Assembly (NCBI GenBank): GCA_013043705.1
Contig: JABDNS010000020.1
Coordinates: 1 to 39,316 of the forward strand
Direction of reading: 5' to 3'
DNA from: Pseudomonadales bacterium
Lineage (GTDB): Bacteria > Pseudomonadota > Gammaproteobacteria > Pseudomonadales > UBA7434
DNA: 39,316 nt
Shown: positions 1-7,573 of the stretch, piece after piece
Layout of the letters: every line of letters begins with the position of its first letter
Numbering within the stretch: the stretch's first letter is position 1
Program-made: the position numbers and the translations under genes
Notes under the pieces: model-generated
Database searches by the model: none
What the model saw: only the letters and a program-made list of their open reading frames with translations
What the model was told of the DNA's origin: nothing

Positions 1-113
1 TTCATTAATTCAGCGCTGCTGATAGCAATATCAACGTCGATGATACTGTAGCCGGGGCCCTGAGGATTATTCAAGTGACTCAACTCACTGCAGACTTCTG
101 AATCGTGGAGCAT
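1..113 (-). CDS. Possible 5' fragment of an unidentified gene at the left edge
   Basis: A minus-strand frame opens with ATG at 113-111 and stays open to the window edge (about 37 codons; it contains the residues GPGYSIIDVDIAISS). I do not recognise the product. There is no clear ribosome binding site before the ATG, and a short plus-strand frame (stop at 49-51) also runs in from the edge. Nothing else was seen between here and the gdhB terminator. Treat it as a weak candidate only. Confidence 0.2.
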   Translation of the reverse strand, partial: MLHDSEVCSELSHLNNPQGPGYSIIDVDIAISSAELM

Positions 114-159
114 AGCAAGTTTTGCACAAGCTGTTGGTGCTGGCAGCCTTCCAAAACCA

Positions 160-186
160 ACAAACCCGCGACAAGCGCGGGTTTGT
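160..186 (-). terminator. Rho-independent terminator of the glutamate dehydrogenase gene
   Basis: An 11-bp perfect stem (160-170 with 176-186, core AAACCCGCG/CGCGGGTTT) and a 5-base loop lie 18 bases past the gdhB stop codon. On the minus strand the stem is followed by a T-rich stretch (TTGGTTTTGG). On the plus strand no T tract follows, so it should act on the minus-strand transcript. Confidence 0.75.
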
Positions 187-204
187 ATGCCGGAACAATG
201 GCCG

Positions 205-3200
205 CTAGGCAGCTTTTTGGCTGGCCTGCGACAGGTCGAGCAACTCCCGAATTGCAACCGGGAACATGGCCAGGTCAAACTCTGCAACACAGCGCAATTC
301 CGCGGTCATGGTTTGCCAGCGCTCGATATAAGCACGATGCTTTTCCATCCATAGATCAATGGCTTTGGCATCGCTAGCACCCGGTGCGTGGTCTAGTAAA
401 CTCGCCACCAGCTCAGCCTGCTGCCCCTCCAGCTCGTCCCTGAATGACTCTCTTGCCAACGCCTGCCAGTAGCTCTCTACCTGCATATGGGCTATCTGGT
501 CGGCAAACCAGTTTAGCTCCAGTTTTTCACCCAAGGCAAAATAGCAGCGCGCGACTTGCTCTACGCCAGCATCACTCTTGTCGAGCACAGTGGCAACAGA
601 AAACGCATTGAACGCGTAACGCGTGCTGGCAACAAACTCAGCCAGCGCTTGCGGTACGTTGGCGGTTACAAACTCATCGACATCCGACTGCCAGCGCTCT
701 CGCTGTTTGCCCGACAATAGTTTGGTAACGTTGGCTTTTAAATAGGCCACCGCGGGCGCGTAGCTTGCAAGCTCTGTACCGGGGTCGAGCAATGCACGAC
801 GCTCACGCAGCAACCATCGCGTCGCGCGTCTTGCCAGGCGCACCAGTTGCAAGAAAAGGCGATGCTGCATATCGGTTGAAACTGTGTAGTCGAGTGCTTC
901 AATTGCCTGCCACTGCGCTTCTATATCAAACAAATCCCGCGCCGCCACGTATGCTTTCGCGATGTTAAGCTCCGATTCGCCGGTGGCCTGCTGCATGCGA
1001 TGCACAAAAGAGATACCCATGCGATTCACAATATCACTGGACACCTGGGTAGCAACAATTTCATTGTGCAGCCGGTGCGCTGCGATGCGATCGCGATACG
1101 TTTCACGCAACTGGGGCGGAAAGGCATTCAGCGCGGCTTGCGCGACATAGTCGTCTTGCGCAACGCTGGCCGCGGCCAGCGCTTGTTTTAAGCCGAGCTT
1201 GGCATAACTTACCAGCACCGAAAGCTCGGGGCGCGTCATTGCCTTGTCGTAAGCTTTGCGCTCGGCCAGCTCTTCGTCGCCAGGAATGAATTCCAGTGCC
1301 CTGTCGAGCGCGCCTTCGCTTTCAAAATGATTAACCAGCCGGCGATACTCTACATCGCGAATGCCGGCCTCGAATTCGGCCAGGCTAATAGCCTGTGTCT
1401 GCCGGTAATTATTGTGCAAAACCAGCTCTGACACCTGGCCAGTCATCGAATAAAGCAAATCGTTACGCTGCGCAAGATCAAGGCTCGCATCTTGCACCAG
1501 CGTGTTCAAAAGAATCTTAATGTTGACTTCGTGATCTGAACAATCCACACCAGCGGCATTGTCGATAAAATCGGTGTTACACCGGCCGCCGTGCAACGCA
1601 AACTCTACGCGCGCCAATTGGGTTATACCCAGGTTGCCACCCTCGCCCAGTACGCGGGCGCCCAGATCGCAGGCATTCACACGCAGGCCATCGTTAGCGC
1701 GATCGCCCACTTCGGCATGGGTTTCGTCACTGGCCTTGGCATAGGTGCCAATGCCGCCATTCCAAAGCAAATCGACCTGCGCTTTTAGAAGCGCGGTTAT
1801 CAATTCGTTGGGCGTCAATTCAGTCGCTTGAATGGCAAAGCGCTGGCGAATTTGCTCGCTGAGCCCAATCGATTTAGCGGAACGTGAAAAAACCCCGCCT
1901 CCCGGCGAGATCAAATCACTATTGTAATCCTGCCAGCTACTACCCTGTGCATTGAACAATCGCTCGCGTTCATTGAAACTCTTTCCAGCGTCGGGGTTCG
2001 GGTCGATAAATATATGCTGGTGGTTGAATGCCGCTAGCAAACATATGTGTTGGGAGCACAACATGCCGTTGCCAAACACATCGCCACCCATATCACCAAT
2101 TGCTACAACGCTAAAATCCTGTTCCTGCACGTGCACGCCGAGCTCGCGAAAGTGGCGCTGTACAGATACCCATGCACCTTTGGCGGTAATACCCATTTTT
2201 TTGTGGTCGTAGCCAACACTGCCACCGGATGCAAAAGCGTCGCCCAGCCAAAAATTCTTGCCCTCGGATATCTCATTGGCAATATCCGAGAAAGTTGCAG
2301 TGCCTTTGTCGGCTGCCACAACCAGGTAGGGATCTTCGCCATCATGGCAAACCACGGCTTCTGGCGGCACGATTGCGTCGTTAACCAGGTTGTCGGTTAA
2401 CTCCAGCAAAGCGGAGATAAACTGGCGGTAACAATGCACGCCGTTGGCGATGAACGCATCGCGCCCCGTCTCCTGTGGTTCGCGCTTGCAAACGAAACCG
2501 CCCTTGGCGCCCATCGGCACAATCACGGAATTTTTAACTTGTTGGGCCTTCACCAGGCCAAGCACTTCGGTGCGAAAATCTTCGTGACGGTCGGACCAGC
2601 GCAAGCCGCCACGCGCGACTTTGCCACCGCGCAAATGCACGCCCTCAAACTCTGCTGAATAAACGAATATCTCGTACATTGGGCGAGGCTTCGGTGCTTC
2701 AGGAATGCTTTGTACATCAAACTTGAAAGCCAGGTAATTGCGCTCGACAAAGCGTTCCCGCTGGTAGTAATTGCAACGCAACGTGGCTGACATCAGGGTT
2801 AAATACTGGCGAATTATCTGGTCTTCAGTAAGATTGCTCACCGATTCCAGCGCCTGCACGATAGCAGCTTCCTGCTCATTCGCGGCCTGCGCTCTTGGTT
2901 CAGGCTCGAGCCCGCTGTCGGGCGCAAAACGCGTTTCAAATAATTGCACCAACTGCGCAGTGATTTCTCCATAGCGCGCCAGCGTGGCTGAAGTGTAAAT
3001 GCGCGTGTAGGGTAGATTGATTTGTTTCATGTAACGCGAATAAGCGCGTAGCATTTCAACCTGCCGCCAACTGAGACCACAGCTGAGCACCAGGCGATTA
3101 AAGCCATCGCTCTCTACGCTGCCCTGCCACACACGTAAGAACGCCGCTTCAAAATTAGCCGCAAGCGCGCCGGTATCAATACTATTTGAATCAAACTTCG

Positions 3201-3609
3201 AGTCAGCCCCTGCTTCAAGTTCAAAAACGTGCAGCGAAATGTGCTCATTTTTAGTCGTTGCAAGCTCATAAGGTCGCCCGCCGATTACACGCAGGCCAAA
3301 GTTTTCCAACAGCGGTAGTACGTCCGAAAGGGCTATTTGTGAACCCTTGCGCGCGAGCCTGAATCGCAGCACACCACCGGCGTCATCTGTATTGCGATAA
3401 AGCCGCATTGCGATTTCCTGATCGCCGTGCAGCGCCTCCAACATATCGATATCCGCATATGCTTCCTCAACGCTAAAATCGTACTGGTAGCCGGCTGAAA
3501 AGGCCTCGGCGTAGAGCCGCGCGGTATCCTCTTCCAAACCTTTGAAAAATGCTGATTCCCACGCTGGATTTGAGGGCTGGGCTACCCCATTGCTTGCCTG
3601 GTTGGTCAT
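205..3609 (-). CDS. gdhB: NAD-specific glutamate dehydrogenase, short form of the large (GdhB) family
   Basis: Oxidises L-glutamate to 2-oxoglutarate and ammonia with NAD+, a cytosolic catabolic enzyme. The core is clear: PMGAKGGF with the active-site Lys near residue 369, then ADKGTATFSDIANEIS, GDMGGDVFGNGML and GIGTYAKASDETHAEVGDRAND. The C-terminus is complete. The family member in Pseudomonas has about 1600 residues. This one has 1134 and begins where that protein is at about residue 500, just before LALSDVLPLLENFGLRV, so the N-terminal regulatory (ACT-like) part is absent. I chose ATG at 3609 because AGGA stands 9 bases before it. A GTG 27 bases upstream is in frame but has no such site. 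A terminator follows. No remnant of the missing part is seen upstream in any frame, so this is probably a genuine short form rather than a broken gene. Confidence 0.93.
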   Translation of the reverse strand: MTNQASNGVAQPSNPAWESAFFKGLEEDTARLYAEAFSAGYQYDFSVEEAYADIDMLEALHGDQEIAMRLYRNTDDAGGVLRFRLARKGSQIALSDVLPLLENFGLRVIGGRPYELATTKNEHISLHVFELEAGADSKFDSNSIDTGALAANFEAAFLRVWQGSVESDGFNRLVLSCGLSWRQVEMLRAYSRYMKQINLPYTRIYTSATLARYGEITAQLVQLFETRFAPDSGLEPEPRAQAANEQEAAIVQALESVSNLTEDQIIRQYLTLMSATLRCNYYQRERFVERNYLAFKFDVQSIPEAPKPRPMYEIFVYSAEFEGVHLRGGKVARGGLRWSDRHEDFRTEVLGLVKAQQVKNSVIVPMGAKGGFVCKREPQETGRDAFIANGVHCYRQFISALLELTDNLVNDAIVPPEAVVCHDGEDPYLVVAADKGTATFSDIANEISEGKNFWLGDAFASGGSVGYDHKKMGITAKGAWVSVQRHFRELGVHVQEQDFSVVAIGDMGGDVFGNGMLCSQHICLLAAFNHQHIFIDPNPDAGKSFNERERLFNAQGSSWQDYNSDLISPGGGVFSRSAKSIGLSEQIRQRFAIQATELTPNELITALLKAQVDLLWNGGIGTYAKASDETHAEVGDRANDGLRVNACDLGARVLGEGGNLGITQLARVEFALHGGRCNTDFIDNAAGVDCSDHEVNIKILLNTLVQDASLDLAQRNDLLYSMTGQVSELVLHNNYRQTQAISLAEFEAGIRDVEYRRLVNHFESEGALDRALEFIPGDEELAERKAYDKAMTRPELSVLVSYAKLGLKQALAAASVAQDDYVAQAALNAFPPQLRETYRDRIAAHRLHNEIVATQVSSDIVNRMGISFVHRMQQATGESELNIAKAYVAARDLFDIEAQWQAIEALDYTVSTDMQHRLFLQLVRLARRATRWLLRERRALLDPGTELASYAPAVAYLKANVTKLLSGKQRERWQSDVDEFVTANVPQALAEFVASTRYAFNAFSVATVLDKSDAGVEQVARCYFALGEKLELNWFADQIAHMQVESYWQALARESFRDELEGQQAELVASLLDHAPGASDAKAIDLWMEKHRAYIERWQTMTAELRCVAEFDLAMFPVAIRELLDLSQASQKAA

Positions 3610-3961
3610 GTTTTCTGTTCCTATAACTGTGCGCACGAATGTCGAGTTATTCTTGATTCGCTCGTATTGCGCGTAAGCGGGGCTGCCGTTCAGCGTGAAT
3701 GTCGAACAGACCCTTGACAGTTCAAGATTAGTTCAGGCCAGTTTGCCAACCCGTGCACAGTACTCGCTTTGGCTAATTTGCAGGCACCTGCCGCGGTTGA
3801 CGCACACAGCCGCGTAAAATGAACTTTTATAGTTAAATTCAGTCGCTTATAGCGATTCAGGCTGGTCGTCACAGGGCCGATTTCTATACAATGCGGCTCG
3901 CTCCGCCCGGCGCCTGGCTGGCGGCTTGCCTTACGATGGAATCTCACGCAGAAATCAAGCT
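3610..3961. other. Divergent intergenic region between gdhB and the Bat operon
   Basis: This 352-base gap must hold the promoters of both flanking transcripts. I see no convincing gene: frames across it have no family likeness and no ribosome binding site. It carries the inverted repeat CTTGA-N4-TCAAG at 3713-3726 and a small hairpin-like TCGCT-TAT-AGCGA near 3843-3855. No well-spaced sigma-70 -35/-10 pair could be assigned with confidence. Confidence 0.5.
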
Positions 3962-4957
3962 ATGAATAGCGATACCCATGCACTGCAACAGCTTCGCGAC
4001 TACCTGGCCAGTAAAATCATTGGCCAGTCTCACCTGGTTGAACGCCTGCTGCTGGCGCTGCTGGCCGATGGTCACCTGCTGGTAGAGGGCGCACCGGGGC
4101 TAGCCAAGACCCGCGCAATACGCGCGCTGGCCGATGGCTTGGAGGCGGACTTCCAGCGCATACAATTTACGCCCGACCTGCTGCCCGGCGATGTGACTGG
4201 CACCGACGTGTTTCGCCCGCAAACCGGGGACTTTGAATTCCAGCCCGGGCCGATTTTTCATAACCTGGTGCTGGCCGATGAAATAAACCGCGCGCCCGCA
4301 AAAGTACAGGCCGCGCTGCTGGAAGCGATGGCCGAACGCCAGGTCAGCGTTGGCAAACAAACCTACACTTTACCCGCGCTTTTCCTGGTCATGGCTACGC
4401 AGAACCCGATTGAGCAGGAAGGTACCTATCCGCTGCCAGAGGCACAGCTGGATCGCTTCCTTATGCACGTGAAAGTTGACTATCCGAATGCCAACGCAGA
4501 GCGCGCAATTCTCCGGCTGGTCCGCGATGAATTGCAGGCTGGTCTGGACGATGCATCGGGCCATGAGCAAGTAGCTCGTGATACCGGCTTCAGCGCGATT
4601 AGTCCTGCGGCAATTTTTAGCGCCCGAAGTGAGGTACTTGCGCTACACATGGCCGACGCGGTTGAGGAATATATCGTGCAGCTGGTTATGGCAACGCGAC
4701 ACGCGGCAAGCTACGACGCCGAATTGGCCGCATGGATTGATTTCGGCGCCAGCCCGCGCGCGACATTAGCGCTCGATCGCTGCGCGCGCGGCTACGCCTG
4801 GCTACGCGGCTCGGAGTTTGTTACGCCGGACGATGTTAGGGCGGTTGCCCACGATGCCCTGCGACACCGCATTATTGTCAGTTATGCAGCCGAGGCTGCC
4901 GGGGTCGACGCCGACCAGATTATCGCCCGCTTGCTTCAACAAGTACCCGCGGCCTAG
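3962..4957 (+). CDS. MoxR-family AAA+ ATPase of the Bat-type operon
   Basis: Cytosolic AAA+ ATPase of the MoxR class, thought to act as a chaperone or remodelling factor for the von Willebrand A proteins encoded beside it. Walker A is GAPGLAKT (residues 43-50), in the form typical of MoxR. Walker B is LVLADE (102-107), sensor 1 ATQNP (145-149), followed by the family stretch GTYPLPEAQLDRF. At 332 residues the length is normal. I chose ATG 3962; a TTG at 3926 is in frame but would add 12 residues without family likeness. It is the first gene of a run of seven: DUF58 starts 48 bases later, then DUF4381, two VWA proteins, BatD and AmpG. It is a paralogue of the MoxR gene at 17699-18667. Confidence 0.95.
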   Translation: MNSDTHALQQLRDYLASKIIGQSHLVERLLLALLADGHLLVEGAPGLAKTRAIRALADGLEADFQRIQFTPDLLPGDVTGTDVFRPQTGDFEFQPGPIFHNLVLADEINRAPAKVQAALLEAMAERQVSVGKQTYTLPALFLVMATQNPIEQEGTYPLPEAQLDRFLMHVKVDYPNANAERAILRLVRDELQAGLDDASGHEQVARDTGFSAISPAAIFSARSEVLALHMADAVEEYIVQLVMATRHAASYDAELAAWIDFGASPRATLALDRCARGYAWLRGSEFVTPDDVRAVAHDALRHRIIVSYAAEAAGVDADQIIARLLQQVPAA

Positions 4958-5005
4958 CAGCTGCGCCACGATACTTAACCGAATGCATCCGCCGGTATTG
5001 TTAGC

Positions 5006-5968
5006 ATGATCACAGGGGCCCGGACTTCGCTGCCCGCGTTAATTGCTGCACGCTTTCGCGCGCGCCAGCTCGCGCTATTTTCACGTAGGCGCGCCCGGGC
5101 GCAAAGCGCTGGCACTCGCGCCAGTACGTTTCGCGGGCGCGGCCTCGAGTTCGAGGAGGTGCGTCATTATCAAGCGGGCGATGAGCTCCGCGCGATCGAC
5201 TGGCGGGTTATGGCGCGCACCGGCGTTGCCCACACTAAAATATTTCGTGAAGAGCGCGAGCGACCCGTGTTACTGCTCGTCGATTTGCGCGCTGGCATGG
5301 GCTTTGGTTCAGTGCAGCGCTTTAAATCAGTGGCCGCAGCCGAAGTGGCATCGCTACTGGCATGGGCGACCTTGCAAAACGGCGATCGCATTGGCGGTTT
5401 TATATTTGGTAGCCAAGGCCACGAGGAAATTCGCCCTGCGCGCAATGCTGGCAGTGTGCTAAGGCTAATCCAGATCATGCACAACGAATGCAATTCGCTA
5501 GCACAAAGTGCGCAAGGAAAACCAGCTAGCCGTGCCCGGCAGGAAGCATCAACGCTGCCGACGATGCTAGCTGAACTGCGAAGAGTAGCCAGGCCAGGCG
5601 CAGGCATTTTTGTAATCAGCGACTTCAACGACTTCGACGATGCCTGCGCACGCCAACTGCATCTACTGCGCCGCCACTGTGATATTGAGGCGATTCAAGT
5701 ATTCGATCCGCTTGAACAACAACTGCCCGCCGGCGGCCTGTTGGCTTTTCGAGCCGACGATGAGCGAGTTTTATTAAACACCGACCAGCGCGCGTTGCGC
5801 GATACTTTTAAAGCCGCGCAGCAGCAAGCACAGCAGGCATTGTTCGAAGCCATGGCGGCCCATCGAATCGCATTGCACTCACTAAGCACAGCCGATAGTG
5901 CCGAAGCGCAGCTGGCCAACTGGTTTCATCCGCGCGCTGTCGCCTCAAGCCGTCGCGGAGGCGCGTGA
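5006..5968 (+). CDS. DUF58 domain protein, soluble type, Bat operon
   Basis: DUF58 protein of 320 residues with the family signature at residues 54-71 (HYQAGDELRAIDWRVMAR). After it comes a VWA-like fold in which the metal-ion site is degenerate (DLRAGM in place of DxSxS). No membrane segment is evident, unlike the second DUF58 protein of this window (16563-17675). Genes of this family nearly always follow a MoxR ATPase and are assumed to be its partners; the biochemical role is not settled. The N-terminus is Arg-rich (residues 17-44). ATG at 5006 is the natural start, 48 bases after moxR. The next gene begins 4 bases after the stop. Confidence 0.93.
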   Translation: MITGARTSLPALIAARFRARQLALFSRRRARAQSAGTRASTFRGRGLEFEEVRHYQAGDELRAIDWRVMARTGVAHTKIFREERERPVLLLVDLRAGMGFGSVQRFKSVAAAEVASLLAWATLQNGDRIGGFIFGSQGHEEIRPARNAGSVLRLIQIMHNECNSLAQSAQGKPASRARQEASTLPTMLAELRRVARPGAGIFVISDFNDFDDACARQLHLLRRHCDIEAIQVFDPLEQQLPAGGLLAFRADDERVLLNTDQRALRDTFKAAQQQAQQALFEAMAAHRIALHSLSTADSAEAQLANWFHPRAVASSRRGGA

Positions 5969-5972
5969 CTAG

Positions 5973-6560
5973 ATGCCTAACACTAGCATGCCAGGCGTAG
6001 CTGTATCGTCCAGCGCAGACCCGTTAGCCAACCTGCCGCCACTTGCCACACCTGCACCGGTATCCTGGTGGCCGCCCGCGCCAGGCTGGTGGCTGTTATT
6101 TTTTGCGCTACTGGCCCTGCTACTTGCCAGCTTTCGCTGGGCGCGCCCACGCTGGCGAAGGTACCGCCGCTATCGCCACTGTAAAAAAAATCTTGCCAAA
6201 GCTTTTGCAGACGCACGCGCTCGATACCAGCGCGATGCCAACCCGGTGAACTACCTGTTTCTTGCCAATCGGGCGCTGCGTGGTTTTGCATTGATGGCTG
6301 GTAGTAAAAAACTGCTAATGCAAAGCGCCGACGAAGAATGGCTGCGTGCACTGGACGCGCTAAGTGATCGACCCGGGCTTGCCAGTGCAGCAGGCGCACA
6401 ATTACTGTTGCAGTACCAAGCGCAACCAGATGTAAACGTAGCCAGCCTGCACAGCGTGCTGCAGGAATGGAGCGCAGGCTTGCGAATAAACAAGCTAACC
6501 TTTCCTGCTGACCAGCAAAAATTTCAGTTACAGCCTGCTGCATCGCGAGCAACACAGTGA
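5973..6560 (+). CDS. DUF4381 membrane protein of the Bat operon
   Basis: Small membrane protein (195 residues) that matches DUF4381 in position, size and layout: a Pro-rich N-terminus (residues 20-38), one membrane segment (about 38-56, WWLLFFALLALLLASF), a basic stretch (RWRRYRRYRHCKK), then a cytosolic helical domain. Function unknown; the family occurs between DUF58 and VWA genes in gammaproteobacterial Bat operons and is presumed to be part of the membrane complex. GGAGG stands about 11 bases before the ATG. Its TGA overlaps the GTG start of the next gene (GTGA at 6557-6560), which points to translational coupling. Confidence 0.85.
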   Translation: MPNTSMPGVAVSSSADPLANLPPLATPAPVSWWPPAPGWWLLFFALLALLLASFRWARPRWRRYRRYRHCKKNLAKAFADARARYQRDANPVNYLFLANRALRGFALMAGSKKLLMQSADEEWLRALDALSDRPGLASAAGAQLLLQYQAQPDVNVASLHSVLQEWSAGLRINKLTFPADQQKFQLQPAASRATQ

Positions 6561-7573
6561 AACTGCAACTACTCTGGCCGTTGCTGTTATTACCACTGCC
6601 GCTGTTAGTGTGGCGGCTGCTGCCTGCGGCAAAAGCGCAGAGGGCTGCGTTGTACACCCCTTTCCTACCCAGGTTGCGATCCCTCGCACGCGCTGAGACT
6701 GCCACATCAACCCCACCGCGTCTGCGCATGCTGCTGGCATGGATTTTGTGGCTCGCATTGTTGCTAGCCTGCTGCAGACCGGTATTGCTAGGCGACCCGG
6801 TAGAGATTTCAACCAGCGGGCGGGACTTGCTGCTGGCGGTAGATATATCGGGCAGCATGGACGAGCGCGACATGATTCTTGAGCGACGTCCAATCAGGCG
6901 CATTGATATGGTGAAACACGTGCTGTCGGAGTTTATCGAGCGCCGGCGTGGCGATCGCATCGGACTGGTACTGTTTGGTGATCACGCGTATTTGCAGGCT
7001 CCGTTAACTTACGATACCGAAACGGTAAAACAACTGCTGCTTGAAGCACAATTAGGCTTTGCCGGCCAGAAAACTGCAATCGGCGATGCGATTGGTGTTT
7101 CGCTAAAGCGATTACTGGAGCGGCCTGCGCAATCGCGCACGCTGATACTGCTAACCGATGGCGTCAACAACGCCGGCAGTGTAAGCCCACTGGAAGCCGG
7201 CGCGCTTGCCGCCGAGCAAGGTGTAAAAATTTACACCATCGGCATCGGCAGCGAACAGCATCGCCGCGGCTCGATGTTCGGCCAATCATTGCGGCGCAAT
7301 CTTGCCGCCGACCTGGATGAACGAAAGCTTAAAAAAATCGCACAGCAAAGCTACGGCAAATATTTTCGCGCCACCTCACCAGAGCAGCTCGAATCGATAT
7401 ACCGCACGTTAGACCAGCTTGAACCGGTCGAACAAGCGGCGCAAAGTTTTCGCCCGGTAAAAGAATTATTTTATTGGCCGCTTGGCGTCGCCTTGATTAT
7501 TGCGCTGACCGCCCTGGCCTGGCCGCTGCTATCGCGCGCAATGCCCTTGGCGGCAAGGAAGGTGCCCTCGTGA
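6557..7573 (+). CDS. batA: Membrane-anchored von Willebrand A protein, BatA-like
   Basis: VWA protein (338 residues) of the Bat/aerotolerance family, presumed to be displayed at the inner membrane. Two N-terminal membrane segments (about residues 5-22 and 57-75) precede the VWA domain, and one more lies at the C-terminus (about 308-327). The metal-ion-dependent adhesion site is intact: DISGS at 96-100, APLTYD near 146 and LLTDG near 201. Start is GTG at 6557, overlapping the DUF4381 stop. The stop overlaps the GTG of the next VWA gene. The Bat name is by family and position; the role first proposed in Bacteroides and Leptospira (oxygen tolerance) is not established in this group. Confidence 0.92.
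   Translation: MKLQLLWPLLLLPLPLLVWRLLPAAKAQRAALYTPFLPRLRSLARAETATSTPPRLRMLLAWILWLALLLACCRPVLLGDPVEISTSGRDLLLAVDISGSMDERDMILERRPIRRIDMVKHVLSEFIERRRGDRIGLVLFGDHAYLQAPLTYDTETVKQLLLEAQLGFAGQKTAIGDAIGVSLKRLLERPAQSRTLILLTDGVNNAGSVSPLEAGALAAEQGVKIYTIGIGSEQHRRGSMFGQSLRRNLAADLDERKLKKIAQQSYGKYFRATSPEQLESIYRTLDQLEPVEQAAQSFRPVKELFYWPLGVALIIALTALAWPLLSRAMPLAARKVPS

Noticed and set aside
3797-3820. TTGACG and TAAAAT as a promoter for the Bat operon
   Set aside because: The spacing is only 12 bases, too short for a sigma-70 promoter.
3690-3947. Minus-strand frame in the gdhB-moxR gap, considered as the missing N-terminus of GdhB
   Set aside because: Its translation does not resemble the GdhB N-terminal region, and the gdhB start has its own good ribosome site.
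5983-6960. 325-codon open frame on the minus strand
   Set aside because: It lies opposite the DUF4381 and batA genes, which have clear families and coupled starts; the antisense product has no recognisable domain and is a by-product of GC-rich codon use.
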